64,000 bases of DNA from Leeuwenhoekiella aequorea (GTDB taxonomy: Bacteria > Bacteroidota > Bacteroidia > Flavobacteriales > Flavobacteriaceae). Shown here piece after piece: positions 42,084-51,327 of this stretch; within the stretch, counting starts at the first letter, position 1, and every line of letters begins with the position of its first letter. The notes beneath the pieces were generated by a model. The model had not been told where the DNA came from, searched no databases, and saw only the letters and a program-made list of their open reading frames with translations. Position numbers and translations under genes: made by a program. The stretch is taken from the NCBI RefSeq assembly GCF_004104375.1, contig NZ_QOVM01000001.1, positions 558,001-622,000 of the forward strand. Reading direction: 5' to 3'.

Positions 42084-42905
42084 GTGATACATAAAGTAGC
42101 CATACAAGGAATAAAAGGATCCTTTCATCATAAAGTAGCTCAGGATTTTTTTAGTGAAGATGTTGAGGTTGTGGCTTGCCGCAATTTTCAAGATGTGGTA
42201 AACAGTTTATTAAGTGGCGAAAGTACAGACGCTGTAATGGCTATTGAAAATTCTATTGCTGGAAGTATCATCCCTAATTATGCGTTAATAGACCATCATA
42301 ATTTAAACATTGAAGGGGAGCATTATTTGCCTATAAGTCAAAATTTAATGGCGCTTCCCGGCCAGTCTTTAGATGCTATTAAAGAAGTATGGTCTCACCC
42401 TATGGCTCTTTTACAGTGTAAAGACTTTTTTAAAGATAAAAGTGAAATACGTCTTGTTGAAGATGATGATACCGCAGGAGCAGCAAAGCGCATTGCAGAT
42501 GGGAAAATATTAAATGTAGCAGCTATAGCCAGTGCGACTGCAGCAAAAATCTACGGCCTGGAGGTTTTAGCTGAAAATATGCAAACTATAAAAGATAATG
42601 CAACTCGCTTTTTTATTTTGAACAATAACGGGCGTACAGATACAGATGTACCAGACAAAGCTTCAGTTAAATTTTTGACAGATCACAAACGCGGTAGTCT
42701 TGCAGCGGTACTTAATGTAATGAGTGATTGTAAATTAAACCTTACTAAAATACAATCGTTACCTGTTATCGAGACGCCTTGGGTTTACTCATTTTTTGTA
42801 GATGTTACGTTTAAGAATTACGAAGATTTTGACAAAGCAAAAAAATTATTAGCTATCATGACTGCAGAGTTTAAAGTACTTGGCGAATACAAAAATCGAA
42901 AATAA
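42084..42905 (+). CDS. pheA: Prephenate dehydratase
   Basis: Protein of 273 aa converting prephenate to phenylpyruvate. The periplasmic-binding-like catalytic domain has the Thr-Arg-Phe motif in NATRFFIL; the C-terminal ACT domain starts at GSLAAVLNVMSDCKLNLTKIQSLP. The usual ACT phenylalanine-binding ESRP motif is QSLP here. The start is GTG at 42084. No chorismate mutase domain; that activity is fused to DAHP synthase three genes on. Stop and next start share one base. Expression is probably attenuated by the leader at 41917-42046. Confidence 0.94.
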   Translation: MIHKVAIQGIKGSFHHKVAQDFFSEDVEVVACRNFQDVVNSLLSGESTDAVMAIENSIAGSIIPNYALIDHHNLNIEGEHYLPISQNLMALPGQSLDAIKEVWSHPMALLQCKDFFKDKSEIRLVEDDDTAGAAKRIADGKILNVAAIASATAAKIYGLEVLAENMQTIKDNATRFFILNNNGRTDTDVPDKASVKFLTDHKRGSLAAVLNVMSDCKLNLTKIQSLPVIETPWVYSFFVDVTFKNYEDFDKAKKLLAIMTAEFKVLGEYKNRK

Positions 42906-44056
42906 TGATAATAGAATCGGCAAAACGTTTGCAACAGACGTCAGAATATTATTTTTCTCGTAAGCTTAAAGAGGTAAGAGCACTTGCAGCTGCTGGGAAA
43001 CCCATCATAAATATGGGTGTGGGAAGTCCAGATTTACCACCACCACCTCAAGTAATCGACGCTCTTACGCGCTCATTAATAGACGGTCCTGCTCACCAGT
43101 ATCAAAGTTATAAGGGATTGCCTCAACTTACACAGGCAATGAGCGATTTTTATAATAATAAATATGAAGTTCAATTAGATCCTGAAACCGAAATCTTGCC
43201 TTTAATGGGTTCTAAGGAAGGTATCATGCATATTAGTATGGCTTTTCTTAATCAAGGAGATCAGGTTTTAATACCTAATCCTGGTTACCCAACTTATTCT
43301 TCAGTGACTAATTTGCTAGAGGCAGAACCTGTGTATTATAATCTAGATGCGTCGCATAATTGGATGCCTAATTATGATGAGTTAGAATCGCTTGATCTAA
43401 ACAAAGTAAAGCTTATGTGGGTAAATTATCCGCATATGCCTACCGGAGCAAAGGCAACAACAGAGGACTTTGAGCAGTTAATTGCCTTTGCGACAAAAAA
43501 CAATATACTACTGGTAAATGACAACCCGTATAGTTTTATCCTTAATGAAAATCCCCAAAGTATATTGAGTATCCTCGGAGCCAAAGAGGTAGCATTAGAG
43601 CTTAATTCGTTAAGTAAATCATTTAATATGTCTGGGTGGCGTGTAGGAATGTTGCTTGGAGCAGAAGATTATATAAATGCGGTGCTTACAGTTAAAAGCA
43701 ATATGGATAGTGGTATGTTCTACGGAATACAGAAAGGAGCAGCTGCAGTATTAACTGAAGGAACAAGCTGGTTTAATGAACTTAATTTGGTTTATAAGTC
43801 ACGAAGAGAACTTATGTGGCAACTGGCAGATGTTTTGGGATGTATTTATGATAAAGAAGCTGCCGGAATGTTTATTTGGGCAAAATTACCAGAAGGCTCT
43901 CTGGACGCAGAAGCTTTTATAGATGATATTTTAATCGAAAAAAGCATTTTTATAACACCGGGAACCATTTTTGGTTCTCAAGGAGCTGGGTATATTCGAT
44001 TTTCACTTTGTGTTTCCGAAGATAAAATAAGAGAGGCAATTTCAAGGTTTAAATAG
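42905..44056 (+). CDS. Class I/II PLP aminotransferase, aromatic operon
   Basis: Protein of 383 aa. VGSPDLPPPPQV near the N-terminus, PNPGYPTYSS, NYPHMPTGA, DNPYSF and the PLP-binding Lys in LNSLSKSFNMSGWRVGM are typical of the AspC/DapL-like fold-type I group. Because it sits between pheA and tyrA it most likely transaminates phenylpyruvate, 4-hydroxyphenylpyruvate or prephenate. Linked to pheA by TAATG overlap. Confidence 0.9.
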   Translation: MIIESAKRLQQTSEYYFSRKLKEVRALAAAGKPIINMGVGSPDLPPPPQVIDALTRSLIDGPAHQYQSYKGLPQLTQAMSDFYNNKYEVQLDPETEILPLMGSKEGIMHISMAFLNQGDQVLIPNPGYPTYSSVTNLLEAEPVYYNLDASHNWMPNYDELESLDLNKVKLMWVNYPHMPTGAKATTEDFEQLIAFATKNNILLVNDNPYSFILNENPQSILSILGAKEVALELNSLSKSFNMSGWRVGMLLGAEDYINAVLTVKSNMDSGMFYGIQKGAAAVLTEGTSWFNELNLVYKSRRELMWQLADVLGCIYDKEAAGMFIWAKLPEGSLDAEAFIDDILIEKSIFITPGTIFGSQGAGYIRFSLCVSEDKIREAISRFK

Positions 44057-44089
44057 TACTTATTAATCAGAAGATTAGAAATAAATAAA

Positions 44090-44950
44090 TTGGAAGATTT
44101 CAAAAATATTTTCGTTTTAGGTATAGGTCTTATTGGCGGTTCTATGGCGCGTGATTTAAAACGTGTTTTGCCTGAAAGTACACTATATGGGATAGACAGT
44201 AGTGAGAATCATCTTAGCGAAGCTGTAGGTTTAGGAGTTATTGATCACTCTTCAAGATTTGAAGCGTTGAGTCAAGCAGATTTAGTTATATTATCTATAC
44301 CTGTAGATCAGGCAAATTTATTTTTACCTCCCGTTTTAGATGCAATTTCAGAGCATGCTCTTGTTATCGATGTGGGATCTACAAAAGGTAGCGTATGTGA
44401 TGCTGTGCGTAACCATCCTAAACGTGCTAATTTTTTAGCAGCACATCCTATTGCCGGTACAGAGTTTTCTGGACCTACCGCAGCCATTGAATATTTGTTT
44501 AAAGACAAGACAATGATTCTTTGCGAAGTAGAAGATACAGATACTGAATTATTAAAAAAGGCTATGCAATTGTTTGAAGTTTTAGAGATGCGTATTCGCT
44601 ATATGAATCCGCATTCTCATGATAAGCATATTGCTTATGTCTCACACCTATCACACATAAGTAGTTTTATGTTAGGGAAAACTGTGATCGAAAAAGAAAA
44701 AAACGAGAAAGATATTTTTGATATGGCAGGTAGTGGATTTGCTTCGACCGTACGCCTGGCAAAAAGTAATCCCGCCACTTGGACTCCTATTTTTAAGGAA
44801 AATAAGGCTAATGTGTTAGAAAGCCTTACTGAATATATAACCAATTTAACTCATTTCAAAAATGTTCTCGAAGCAGATGACTACGAAGAAGTTTATAATG
44901 AAATGGAAAATACAAACCACATAAAATCAATACTCAAAGGATTATCGTAA
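44090..44950 (+). CDS. tyrA: Prephenate dehydrogenase
   Basis: Protein of 286 aa; NAD-binding GIGLIGGSMARDL (about 11-23), DVGSTKG, AHPIAGTEFSGP and the HxxYVSHLSHISSF segment (catalytic His region) are those of TyrA. Converts prephenate or arogenate to the tyrosine precursor. TTG start at 44090. Third gene of the operon. Confidence 0.93.
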   Translation: MEDFKNIFVLGIGLIGGSMARDLKRVLPESTLYGIDSSENHLSEAVGLGVIDHSSRFEALSQADLVILSIPVDQANLFLPPVLDAISEHALVIDVGSTKGSVCDAVRNHPKRANFLAAHPIAGTEFSGPTAAIEYLFKDKTMILCEVEDTDTELLKKAMQLFEVLEMRIRYMNPHSHDKHIAYVSHLSHISSFMLGKTVIEKEKNEKDIFDMAGSGFASTVRLAKSNPATWTPIFKENKANVLESLTEYITNLTHFKNVLEADDYEEVYNEMENTNHIKSILKGLS

Positions 44951-44978
44951 TTGGCAAAATGCCGTAAATTTGTAGGAT

Positions 44979-46070
44979 ATGGAAAACAAAAAAGAACTTA
45001 GAAACTGGTTAGATGCATTCAATCTGGATCATCCTCTGGTAATCGCAGGACCTTGTAGCGCAGAAACTGAAGAGCAAGTGCTTAAAATAGCACACGAATT
45101 AAAAGACACTGACGCAACAGTATTTAGAGCAGGTATCTGGAAACCACGTACGCGTCCAGGAATGTTTGAAGGAGTTGGAGCTTTAGGTTTAAAATGGCTT
45201 CAAAAGGCTAAGGAAGAAACAGGAATGCTTACTACTACTGAAGTGGCAAATCCTAACCACGTAGAGTTAGCGCTTAAGCACGATGTAGATATTCTTTGGA
45301 TAGGTGCACGTACTACCGTTTCTCCATTTAACATTCAGGAAATAGCTGAAGCATTAAAGGGTACAGATAAAGTTGTTCTTATTAAAAATCCTGTTAACCC
45401 AGATTTAGCGTTATGGTTAGGTGCCGTTGAGCGCTTTTACACTCAGGATGTTAAAAATTTAGGTGTTATACATAGAGGTTTTTCTACTTACGAGAAAACC
45501 CGTTATAGAAATAATCCAGAATGGCAAGTAGCTGTTGATCTTCAAGATAAATTTCCAGATTTACCTTTAATATTAGATCCATCGCATATTGCGGGACGTC
45601 GTGATATTATATTTGATTTGTGCCAAACAGGACTTGATCTTAATTACGATGGTATTATGGTAGAGACGCATTACGATCCTGATAATGCGTGGAGTGATGC
45701 TGCGCAACAAATTACTCCTTCTACGCTAGTTCAAATTATGAAAGATTTGAAAATACGTAAAGAAGAAGGTACTGCAGCAGAGTTTAATAACAAATTAAAT
45801 ACACTACGTACTCAAATAGATGTAGTAGATCATCAGCTTATTGAAAGTCTGGGTAAACGTATGAAAATTGCAGATTCTATAGGAGAGCTTAAAACGCAAA
45901 ACAATGTTGCGATTTTACAGTCTAAACGTTGGAACGAGATTTTAGGAGCAATGATCTTAGAAGGTGAGAAACACAATTTAAGCGAAGAATTTATTCTGCG
46001 TGTATTTAAAGCGATTCACCAGGAATCAATTAACCACCAGAAGAAAATCTCAAGAATGGAGGAAGCATAG
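44979..46070 (+). CDS. aroG: DAHP synthase - chorismate mutase fusion
   Basis: Protein of 363 aa. Residues 1 to about 255 are a type I-beta DAHP synthase (IAGPCSAETEEQ, FRAGIWKPRTRPGMFEGVG, LIKNPVNPD, LILDPSHIAGRRD, GIMVETHYDPDNAWSD). Residues from about 268 are an AroQ chorismate mutase (LNTLRTQIDVVDHQLIESLGKRMKIADSIGELK...FILRVFKAIHQESI). It catalyses the first shikimate step and the first committed Phe/Tyr step. C-terminal AroQ fusions of this type are known in Bacteroidota and give feedback control through the mutase domain. Last gene of the operon; terminator at 46089. Confidence 0.95.
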   Translation: MENKKELRNWLDAFNLDHPLVIAGPCSAETEEQVLKIAHELKDTDATVFRAGIWKPRTRPGMFEGVGALGLKWLQKAKEETGMLTTTEVANPNHVELALKHDVDILWIGARTTVSPFNIQEIAEALKGTDKVVLIKNPVNPDLALWLGAVERFYTQDVKNLGVIHRGFSTYEKTRYRNNPEWQVAVDLQDKFPDLPLILDPSHIAGRRDIIFDLCQTGLDLNYDGIMVETHYDPDNAWSDAAQQITPSTLVQIMKDLKIRKEEGTAAEFNNKLNTLRTQIDVVDHQLIESLGKRMKIADSIGELKTQNNVAILQSKRWNEILGAMILEGEKHNLSEEFILRVFKAIHQESINHQKKISRMEEA

Positions 46071-46088
46071 TCCTCGTTTCTTAAATAT

Positions 46089-46119
46089 AAAAAAAGGCAC
46101 TCATCGAGTGCCTTTTTTT
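46089..46119 (+). terminator. Terminator of the aromatic operon
   Basis: GGCACTC, ATC loop, GAGTGCC (46096-46112), preceded by A-run and followed by seven T; bidirectional between convergent genes. Confidence 0.94.
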
Positions 46120-46139
46120 ATGTACTTAAACTTTTCAAG

Positions 46140-46787
46140 TTATTTAGTGTAAGCGAGTCTTCTTGAGGCTTTACGCATCAAAACATTTATAAGGTCGTCA
46201 GAATTACTTCCAAAACTTCCGGAAACTTTCTTGTTGTAATTCCATAATAATTCGCCATCTCCAGAATTGTTAATATTCATATTCACAACGGCAGAATTAG
46301 TACGTCCCCAAACGCCTATAAGAAGCCCTAAAGCTACAGAAGCACCTTCAGACATAGGCTTGTTAGTTTCATAGGTGCCCGATATTATTGCATCAACTTC
46401 CAGAATTTGTGCAAGCTCTTCTGGTGTGAAGGCATCTATATTTTCAGAATTTATATTTTGTTTCAATAATAACGTGCGTGTGCGTGATGGTGGTTGTACA
46501 TCAATAGCTAGAGTACCTCGTTTTTTACGCTTTAAAAACCACGAGTGCATTGCTTCCTGAAGACTTTCAGCTTCACTTTTTTGCATCTCCTCCAGTTGGC
46601 CAGATTCTAATTTTTCCATTTGCTTAGGACGCAATTCTATTTTTGTTCTAAAGGGAAGAATAGCAATGTTTTTGTGATCTTTAGCGAGCTCATCAAATTT
46701 TGGGTTTTCATACAAATGAGTTTGTGCTTGAGCGATAAAACCGCTTAAAAAAGCCATTAAGAAAAGGAATTGAGTAATTTTTTTCAT
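46140..46787 (-). CDS. Exported protein of unknown function
   Basis: Protein of 215 aa from ATG 46787, which gives a clean signal peptide (MKKITQFLFLMAFLSGFIAQAQ); a longer frame to 46820 would add residues in front of it. The mature part has KNIAILPFRTKIELRPKQ, a segment IDAFTPEELAQILEVDAIISGTYE and NNSGDGELLWNYNKKVSGSFGSNSDDLINVLM. The pattern of a predicted alpha/beta fold with ILPF and DAIISG resembles CsgG/GNA1162-like secretion-associated proteins, but I do not claim that family firmly. Confidence 0.75.
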   Translation of the reverse strand: MKKITQFLFLMAFLSGFIAQAQTHLYENPKFDELAKDHKNIAILPFRTKIELRPKQMEKLESGQLEEMQKSEAESLQEAMHSWFLKRKKRGTLAIDVQPPSRTRTLLLKQNINSENIDAFTPEELAQILEVDAIISGTYETNKPMSEGASVALGLLIGVWGRTNSAVVNMNINNSGDGELLWNYNKKVSGSFGSNSDDLINVLMRKASRRLAYTK

Positions 46788-47005
46788 ATTAGATGTTATT
46801 GTTCGAATCGCAATAACCATAAATCTTATGACTTTTGAAAGTGTTATTATTCAAAATAATTTTATAAGTAATATTTTTTATTTGTAGTGAGTTCGTCTAT
46901 ACATTTGGTTCATTAAACTCTTTAATCCCAATGTATTTTACGCTTTGCCTATTTGAGTTCTTTAAAATAAAGTAGTTTTACAGTCTTATATATTAAATGT
47001 AATTT

Positions 47006-47959
47006 TTGAAAGGAACAGTTTACAAATCTACCGGAAGTTGGTATAGCGTTAAGGCAGATGATGGTCATTTTTATGATTGTCGTATAAAAGGGCGCTTTAG
47101 AATTCAGGGAATAAAAAGTACAAACCCTGTAGCAGTAGGGGACCGTGTTATATTTGAATTAGAGAAAACAAGCGATGCCGTTACCGGCGTGATCATTGAT
47201 ATTGATACTAGAGACAACTACATCATACGTAAGTCTGTAAATCTTTCAAAACAAACACATATTATTGCGGCAAACATTGATCAATGTTTTTTAATTGTTA
47301 CTCTCAATAATCCGCCCACATTTACTGCATTTATTGACCGATTTCTAGTAACCTGCGAGGCCTATCATATTAAGGCAATTTTACTTTTTAATAAGGTAGA
47401 TACTTTTAGCGAAGAAGAGTTTGGCGAAGTAAAATATCTGGCAGAAATGTATCGTGAAATAGGATATACCTGTGTAGGTGTTTCTGCAAAAACCGGTAAA
47501 AATGTAGATCAGGTAAAAGAAATGATGCTGGGAAAAACCAGTATGTTCTCTGGTCATAGTGGGGTGGGTAAATCTACATTAGTAAATGCGCTAGAGCCTT
47601 CATTAGATTTAAAAACTAAGGAAATAAGTGGGCAGCATATGCAAGGACAGCATACAACTACATTTGCAGAGATGTTTGATCTCACTTTTGAAGCACGTAT
47701 AATAGATACTCCTGGGATTAAAGGTTTTGGTGTTGTTGATATTGAGAAAGAAGAGTTGGGTAATTATTTTCCAGAATTTTTTGCTTTAAAAGATCAGTGT
47801 AAATTCAATAATTGCTTGCACATAGAAGAGCCTAAATGCGCAGTAAAAGAGGCACTGGAAAATGATGAGTTAAGTTGGTCAAGATACCAGAGTTATAAGC
47901 AAATCATTGAAGGAGATGAAGAAAATTATAGGCGAAACGTTTACGATCAACAACCATAG
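47006..47959 (+). CDS. rsgA: Ribosome small-subunit GTPase RsgA
   Basis: Protein of 317 aa. OB-fold N-terminus (GTVYKSTGSWYSVKADDGHFYDCRIKGRFR), circularly permuted GTPase: NKVD (G4) precedes GHSGVGKSTLVNAL (P-loop) and DTPG (G3), and a C-terminal zinc site CKFNNCLHIEEPKC. It releases late assembly factors such as RbfA from the 30S subunit. TTG start. Begins a plus-strand series rsgA-dtd-MazG-aroA. Confidence 0.96.
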   Translation: MKGTVYKSTGSWYSVKADDGHFYDCRIKGRFRIQGIKSTNPVAVGDRVIFELEKTSDAVTGVIIDIDTRDNYIIRKSVNLSKQTHIIAANIDQCFLIVTLNNPPTFTAFIDRFLVTCEAYHIKAILLFNKVDTFSEEEFGEVKYLAEMYREIGYTCVGVSAKTGKNVDQVKEMMLGKTSMFSGHSGVGKSTLVNALEPSLDLKTKEISGQHMQGQHTTTFAEMFDLTFEARIIDTPGIKGFGVVDIEKEELGNYFPEFFALKDQCKFNNCLHIEEPKCAVKEALENDELSWSRYQSYKQIIEGDEENYRRNVYDQQP

Positions 47960-47978
47960 TCATTCTTAATAAATTTGT

Positions 47979-48431
47979 ATGCGTGTAGTAATTCAGCGGG
48001 TAAGTGAAGCTTCAGTAACGATAGATAATATAATTAAAGGTGCTATAGGAACCGGATATATGATTTTGCTAGGAATACGAGCAGAAGATACGCTTGAAGA
48101 TATTGACTGGTTAACATCAAAAATTTGTGGACTTCGTGTTTTTAGTGATTCCGAAGGTTTAATGAATGAAAGTATCACCGATCAACATGGAGATGTTCTC
48201 TTAATAAGCCAGTTCACCTTATACGCATCTACAAAAAAAGGAAACCGGCCTTCATTTATAAATGCCGCAAAACCAGATATAGCTATCCCATTGTATGAAG
48301 AATTTGTGAATATGCTTTCTCAAAAGCTTGGAAAGGCTGTGAAAACTGGCGAATTTGGTGCAGATATGAAAGTTTCTCTGGTAAACGATGGTCCAGTTAC
48401 AATCACTATTGATTCTAAAAACAGAGAATAA
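47979..48431 (+). CDS. dtd: D-aminoacyl-tRNA deacylase
   Basis: Protein of 150 aa that removes D-amino acids (and glycine) from mischarged tRNAs. SQFTLYA is the catalytic SQxTL motif and NDGPVTI corresponds to the NxPVT cross-subunit motif. Length equals the family standard. Nineteen nt after rsgA. Confidence 0.96.
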   Translation: MRVVIQRVSEASVTIDNIIKGAIGTGYMILLGIRAEDTLEDIDWLTSKICGLRVFSDSEGLMNESITDQHGDVLLISQFTLYASTKKGNRPSFINAAKPDIAIPLYEEFVNMLSQKLGKAVKTGEFGADMKVSLVNDGPVTITIDSKNRE

Positions 48432-48490
48432 CCTGCTTGCATTTTTCGACTTTACCTTATTTTAGCTGTACAAGCTAGAATAAACAGATT

Positions 48491-48817
48491 ATGAAAATCG
48501 ATAATGCCCAGTTAGCAGTTGACACGTGGATAAAAGATCACGGTGTTCGCTATTTCAACGAACTTACAAATATGGCACAACTTACTGAAGAAGTAGGTGA
48601 GGTTGCCCGTATTATTGCCCGTAGATATGGGGAACAAAGTGAAAAAGAGAGTGATAAAAATAAAGATCTAGGAGAAGAACTGGCAGATGTTTTATTTGTA
48701 GTTCTATGTCTGGCAAATCAAACTGGTATTAACCTGCAAGAAGCTTTTGACAAGAAACTAGACTTAAAGACAGAAAGAGATCACGATCGCCATCACAATA
48801 ACGAAAAACTGAAGTAA
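48491..48817 (+). CDS. MazG-like nucleotide pyrophosphohydrolase
   Basis: Protein of 108 aa with a single MazG domain: LTEEVGEVARIIARRYG and DLGEELADVLFVVLCLAN provide the ExxE...ExxD magnesium-binding motif. Probably hydrolyses non-canonical or surplus NTPs. Placed between dtd and aroA. Confidence 0.9.
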   Translation: MKIDNAQLAVDTWIKDHGVRYFNELTNMAQLTEEVGEVARIIARRYGEQSEKESDKNKDLGEELADVLFVVLCLANQTGINLQEAFDKKLDLKTERDHDRHHNNEKLK

Positions 48818-48842
48818 CAGGATTTTCATAATATATTACATT

Positions 48843-50066
48843 TTGATACTTAAACTACAACAGAAAACACCTCATTTATCAGGAGATGTGCGTATTACCG
48901 GTTCAAAGAGTGAAAGCAACAGGCTTTTATTACTTCAAGCACTTTTCGGAAATTTTGAAATAAACAATCTTTCAAATAGCGATGATAGTGATGTGATGCA
49001 ACGAGCACTGGCATCAACCCAACGTGTGGTAGATATTCATCACGCAGGAACTGCGATGCGCTTTCTTACAGCATATTTTGCAACTTACGAAGGGCGCGAA
49101 ACACTGCTTACAGGTAGTAATCGAATGAAGGAACGGCCCATTGGTCTTCTAGTTGACGCGCTTAGAACGCTTGGAGCAGATATTACCTATACTGAAACAG
49201 AAGGTTATGCCCCGCTTTTAATAAAAGGGAAAAAGTTAACCAAAAACACGGTTTCTCTGGCGGCGAATGTGAGTAGTCAATATATTTCTGCACTTATGAT
49301 GATAGGTGCTTCTTTAGAGAAGGGTCTTGAGATTACTCTACTAGGTAATATTACTTCGGTACCCTATATAGAAATGACCCGTTCGCTATTAACGCAGCTG
49401 GGTATTGTGAGTAGTTTTGAGAACCAACTCATAAAAATAGAGCCTGCAAAAAATGTCTCGATATCAGAGATGACTGTAGAGTCTGACTGGAGTAGTGTTT
49501 CTTACTATTACAGTTTAGTAGCACTATCTAAAACTGCAAAGCTCAATTTGTCTAGCTATAAAAAGGAGAGTTTGCAGGGTGATGCAGTATTGGCAGAACT
49601 CTATGATAAATTGGGGGTACAAACTACATTTCTTGAAAATACAATTGTGTTGGAAAAAGAAGTTGAATCAAAGCCGCGACGTGTATCTTTTGATTTGGCA
49701 AATTGTCCAGACATTGCCCAGACAATTGCAGTAACATGTTTTGGTTTAGGTGTCGCTTGTGATTTAACCGGTCTGCATACGCTCAAGATTAAAGAAACAG
49801 ATCGTTTAGAAGCGTTAAAAAATGAATTGACAAAATTAGGAGCCACTATAACCGTTACAGATAAATCACTTCATCTAAAAGAAGGTGGAACTTGTAACGA
49901 AAATATCACGATTAAAACCTATCAAGATCATAGAATGGCGATGGCTTTTGCACCTTTGGCTCTAAAAGTGCCAATTATTTTTGAAGATGCAGAGGTTGTA
50001 AACAAATCATATCCCGATTTTTGGGCTGATTTTAGAGGCTTGGGCTTTAAAACGGAGCAACTTTAG
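48843..50066 (+). CDS. aroA: EPSP synthase (3-phosphoshikimate 1-carboxyvinyltransferase)
   Basis: Protein of 407 aa, sixth shikimate step. GSKSESNRLLLLQAL (PEP/S3P-binding Lys), HAGTAMRFLTAY, GSNRMKERPIGLLVDALRTLGA, LKIKETDRLEALKNEL and TYQDHRMAMAFAPLAL are typical, but the family's NAGTA reads HAGTA. Start is TTG 48843. Lies 2.8 kb downstream of the aromatic operon but is not part of it. Confidence 0.93.
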   Translation: MILKLQQKTPHLSGDVRITGSKSESNRLLLLQALFGNFEINNLSNSDDSDVMQRALASTQRVVDIHHAGTAMRFLTAYFATYEGRETLLTGSNRMKERPIGLLVDALRTLGADITYTETEGYAPLLIKGKKLTKNTVSLAANVSSQYISALMMIGASLEKGLEITLLGNITSVPYIEMTRSLLTQLGIVSSFENQLIKIEPAKNVSISEMTVESDWSSVSYYYSLVALSKTAKLNLSSYKKESLQGDAVLAELYDKLGVQTTFLENTIVLEKEVESKPRRVSFDLANCPDIAQTIAVTCFGLGVACDLTGLHTLKIKETDRLEALKNELTKLGATITVTDKSLHLKEGGTCNENITIKTYQDHRMAMAFAPLALKVPIIFEDAEVVNKSYPDFWADFRGLGFKTEQL

Positions 50067-50094
50067 TATACTATTAAATTAAACCCCGATTTAC

Positions 50095-50126
50095 TTGACA
50101 ACCCCTACCTTGAGGTTGTATATTTG
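50095..50126 (+). promoter_or_regulatory. queA promoter
   Basis: TTG (50095-50097), 21-nt spacer, TATATTTG (50119-50126) followed by C; close match to the Bacteroidota consensus, about 35 nt before the start codon. Confidence 0.65.
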
Positions 50127-50165
50127 CACGCTATTTTAAATACCTAAAAAAGACATCCCATGGGA

Positions 50166-51215
50166 ATGAAACTTTCGCATTTTAATTTTGATTTGCCTAA
50201 TGAGCTATTGGCTGAATATCCTGCAGAAAATAGGGATGAGGCACGCTTGATGGTTCTTAATCGAAAAACTAAAACTATTGAGCACAAGCTTTTTAAAGAT
50301 ATAATAGATTATTTTGAGCCTAATGATATTATGGTTCTTAACAATACAAAGGTTTTCCCGGCACGTCTTTATGGAAATAAAGAAAAAACAGGAGCGCGTA
50401 TCGAGGTTTTCTTGTTGAGAGAACTTAATTCTGAAACTCGTTTGTGGGATGTACTTGTAGATCCTGCACGTAAGATACGTATTGGGAATAAGCTTTATTT
50501 TGGTGATGATGAGAGTCTAGTTGCTGAAGTAATTGACAATACGACTTCTAGAGGTAGAACTTTACGTTTCTTATACGATGGTTCGTACCAGGAATTTAGA
50601 AATAAATTGACAGAATTAGGAGAAACGCCACTTCCTAAATATATTAAAAGAGAGGTGGAGCCAGAAGATGCAGAGCGTTACCAGACTATTTTTGCAAAAG
50701 AAGAAGGTGCTGTTGCAGCTCCTACTGCAGGGTTGCATTTTAGTAAGCACTTATTAAAGCGTCTTGAAATTAAAGGACTTGATTTTGCAGAGGTTACCTT
50801 GCATGTAGGTCTAGGAACGTTTAGTGCTGTTGAAGTTGAAGATCTTTCTAAGCACAAAATGGATAGTGAGGAAGCTTATATTAAGCCAGAAGCAGTATCT
50901 ATTATTAATAAGGCAATTAGCGAGAAGCGCAAGATTTGTGCGGTAGGTACTACCGTTATGCGTACTCTAGAAAGTGCGGTGAGCTCTAACCATACTTTAA
51001 ATGAATTTGGTGGATGGACAAATAAATTTATCTTTCCTCCTTATGACTTTAGTATTGCAAACTGTATGGTAACTAATTTCCATACGCCTAAGTCTACTTT
51101 GATGATGATGGTTTCTGCATTTGCAGGGCACGATTTTATGAAGCAAGCTTATGAAGAAGCAGTAAAAGAAAAATACAAGTTTTATACTTATGGTGATGCG
51201 ATGTTGATTATCTAA
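50166..51215 (+). CDS. queA: S-adenosylmethionine:tRNA ribosyltransferase-isomerase
   Basis: Protein of 349 aa adding the epoxycyclopentane unit to queuosine in t[34 protein letters not shown] is the usual N-terminus, so I prefer ATG 50166 over 50160. Also [21 protein letters not shown] and the C-terminal [19 protein letters not shown]. Own promoter and terminator, a single-gene unit. Confidence 0.96.
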   Translation: MKLSHFNFDLPNELLAEYPAENRDEARLMVLNRKTKTIEHKLFKDIIDYFEPNDIMVLNNTKVFPARLYGNKEKTGARIEVFLLRELNSETRLWDVLVDPARKIRIGNKLYFGDDESLVAEVIDNTTSRGRTLRFLYDGSYQEFRNKLTELGETPLPKYIKREVEPEDAERYQTIFAKEEGAVAAPTAGLHFSKHLLKRLEIKGLDFAEVTLHVGLGTFSAVEVEDLSKHKMDSEEAYIKPEAVSIINKAISEKRKICAVGTTVMRTLESAVSSNHTLNEFGGWTNKFIFPPYDFSIANCMVTNFHTPKSTLMMMVSAFAGHDFMKQAYEEAVKEKYKFYTYGDAMLII

Positions 51216-51236
51216 TCGAATCATTTATTATAATTT

Positions 51237-51268
51237 TTAAAATCCCCGGCTATGTCGGGGATTTTTTT
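51237..51268 (+). terminator. Terminator after queA
   Basis: AATCCCCG (51241-51248) and CGGGGATT (51256-51263), 7-nt loop, then T-run. Confidence 0.93.
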
Positions 51269-51327
51269 AGTATAAAACTTAAGACATTGTATATAGAAAG
51301 CAACGTGTTAATTGGTAACTTTACAGC

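Noticed and set aside
44965-44972. Internal promoter before DAHP synthase (TAAATTTG)
   Set aside because: It matches the -7 box but lies only 7 nt before the start codon and has no -33 partner; more likely chance within the operon.
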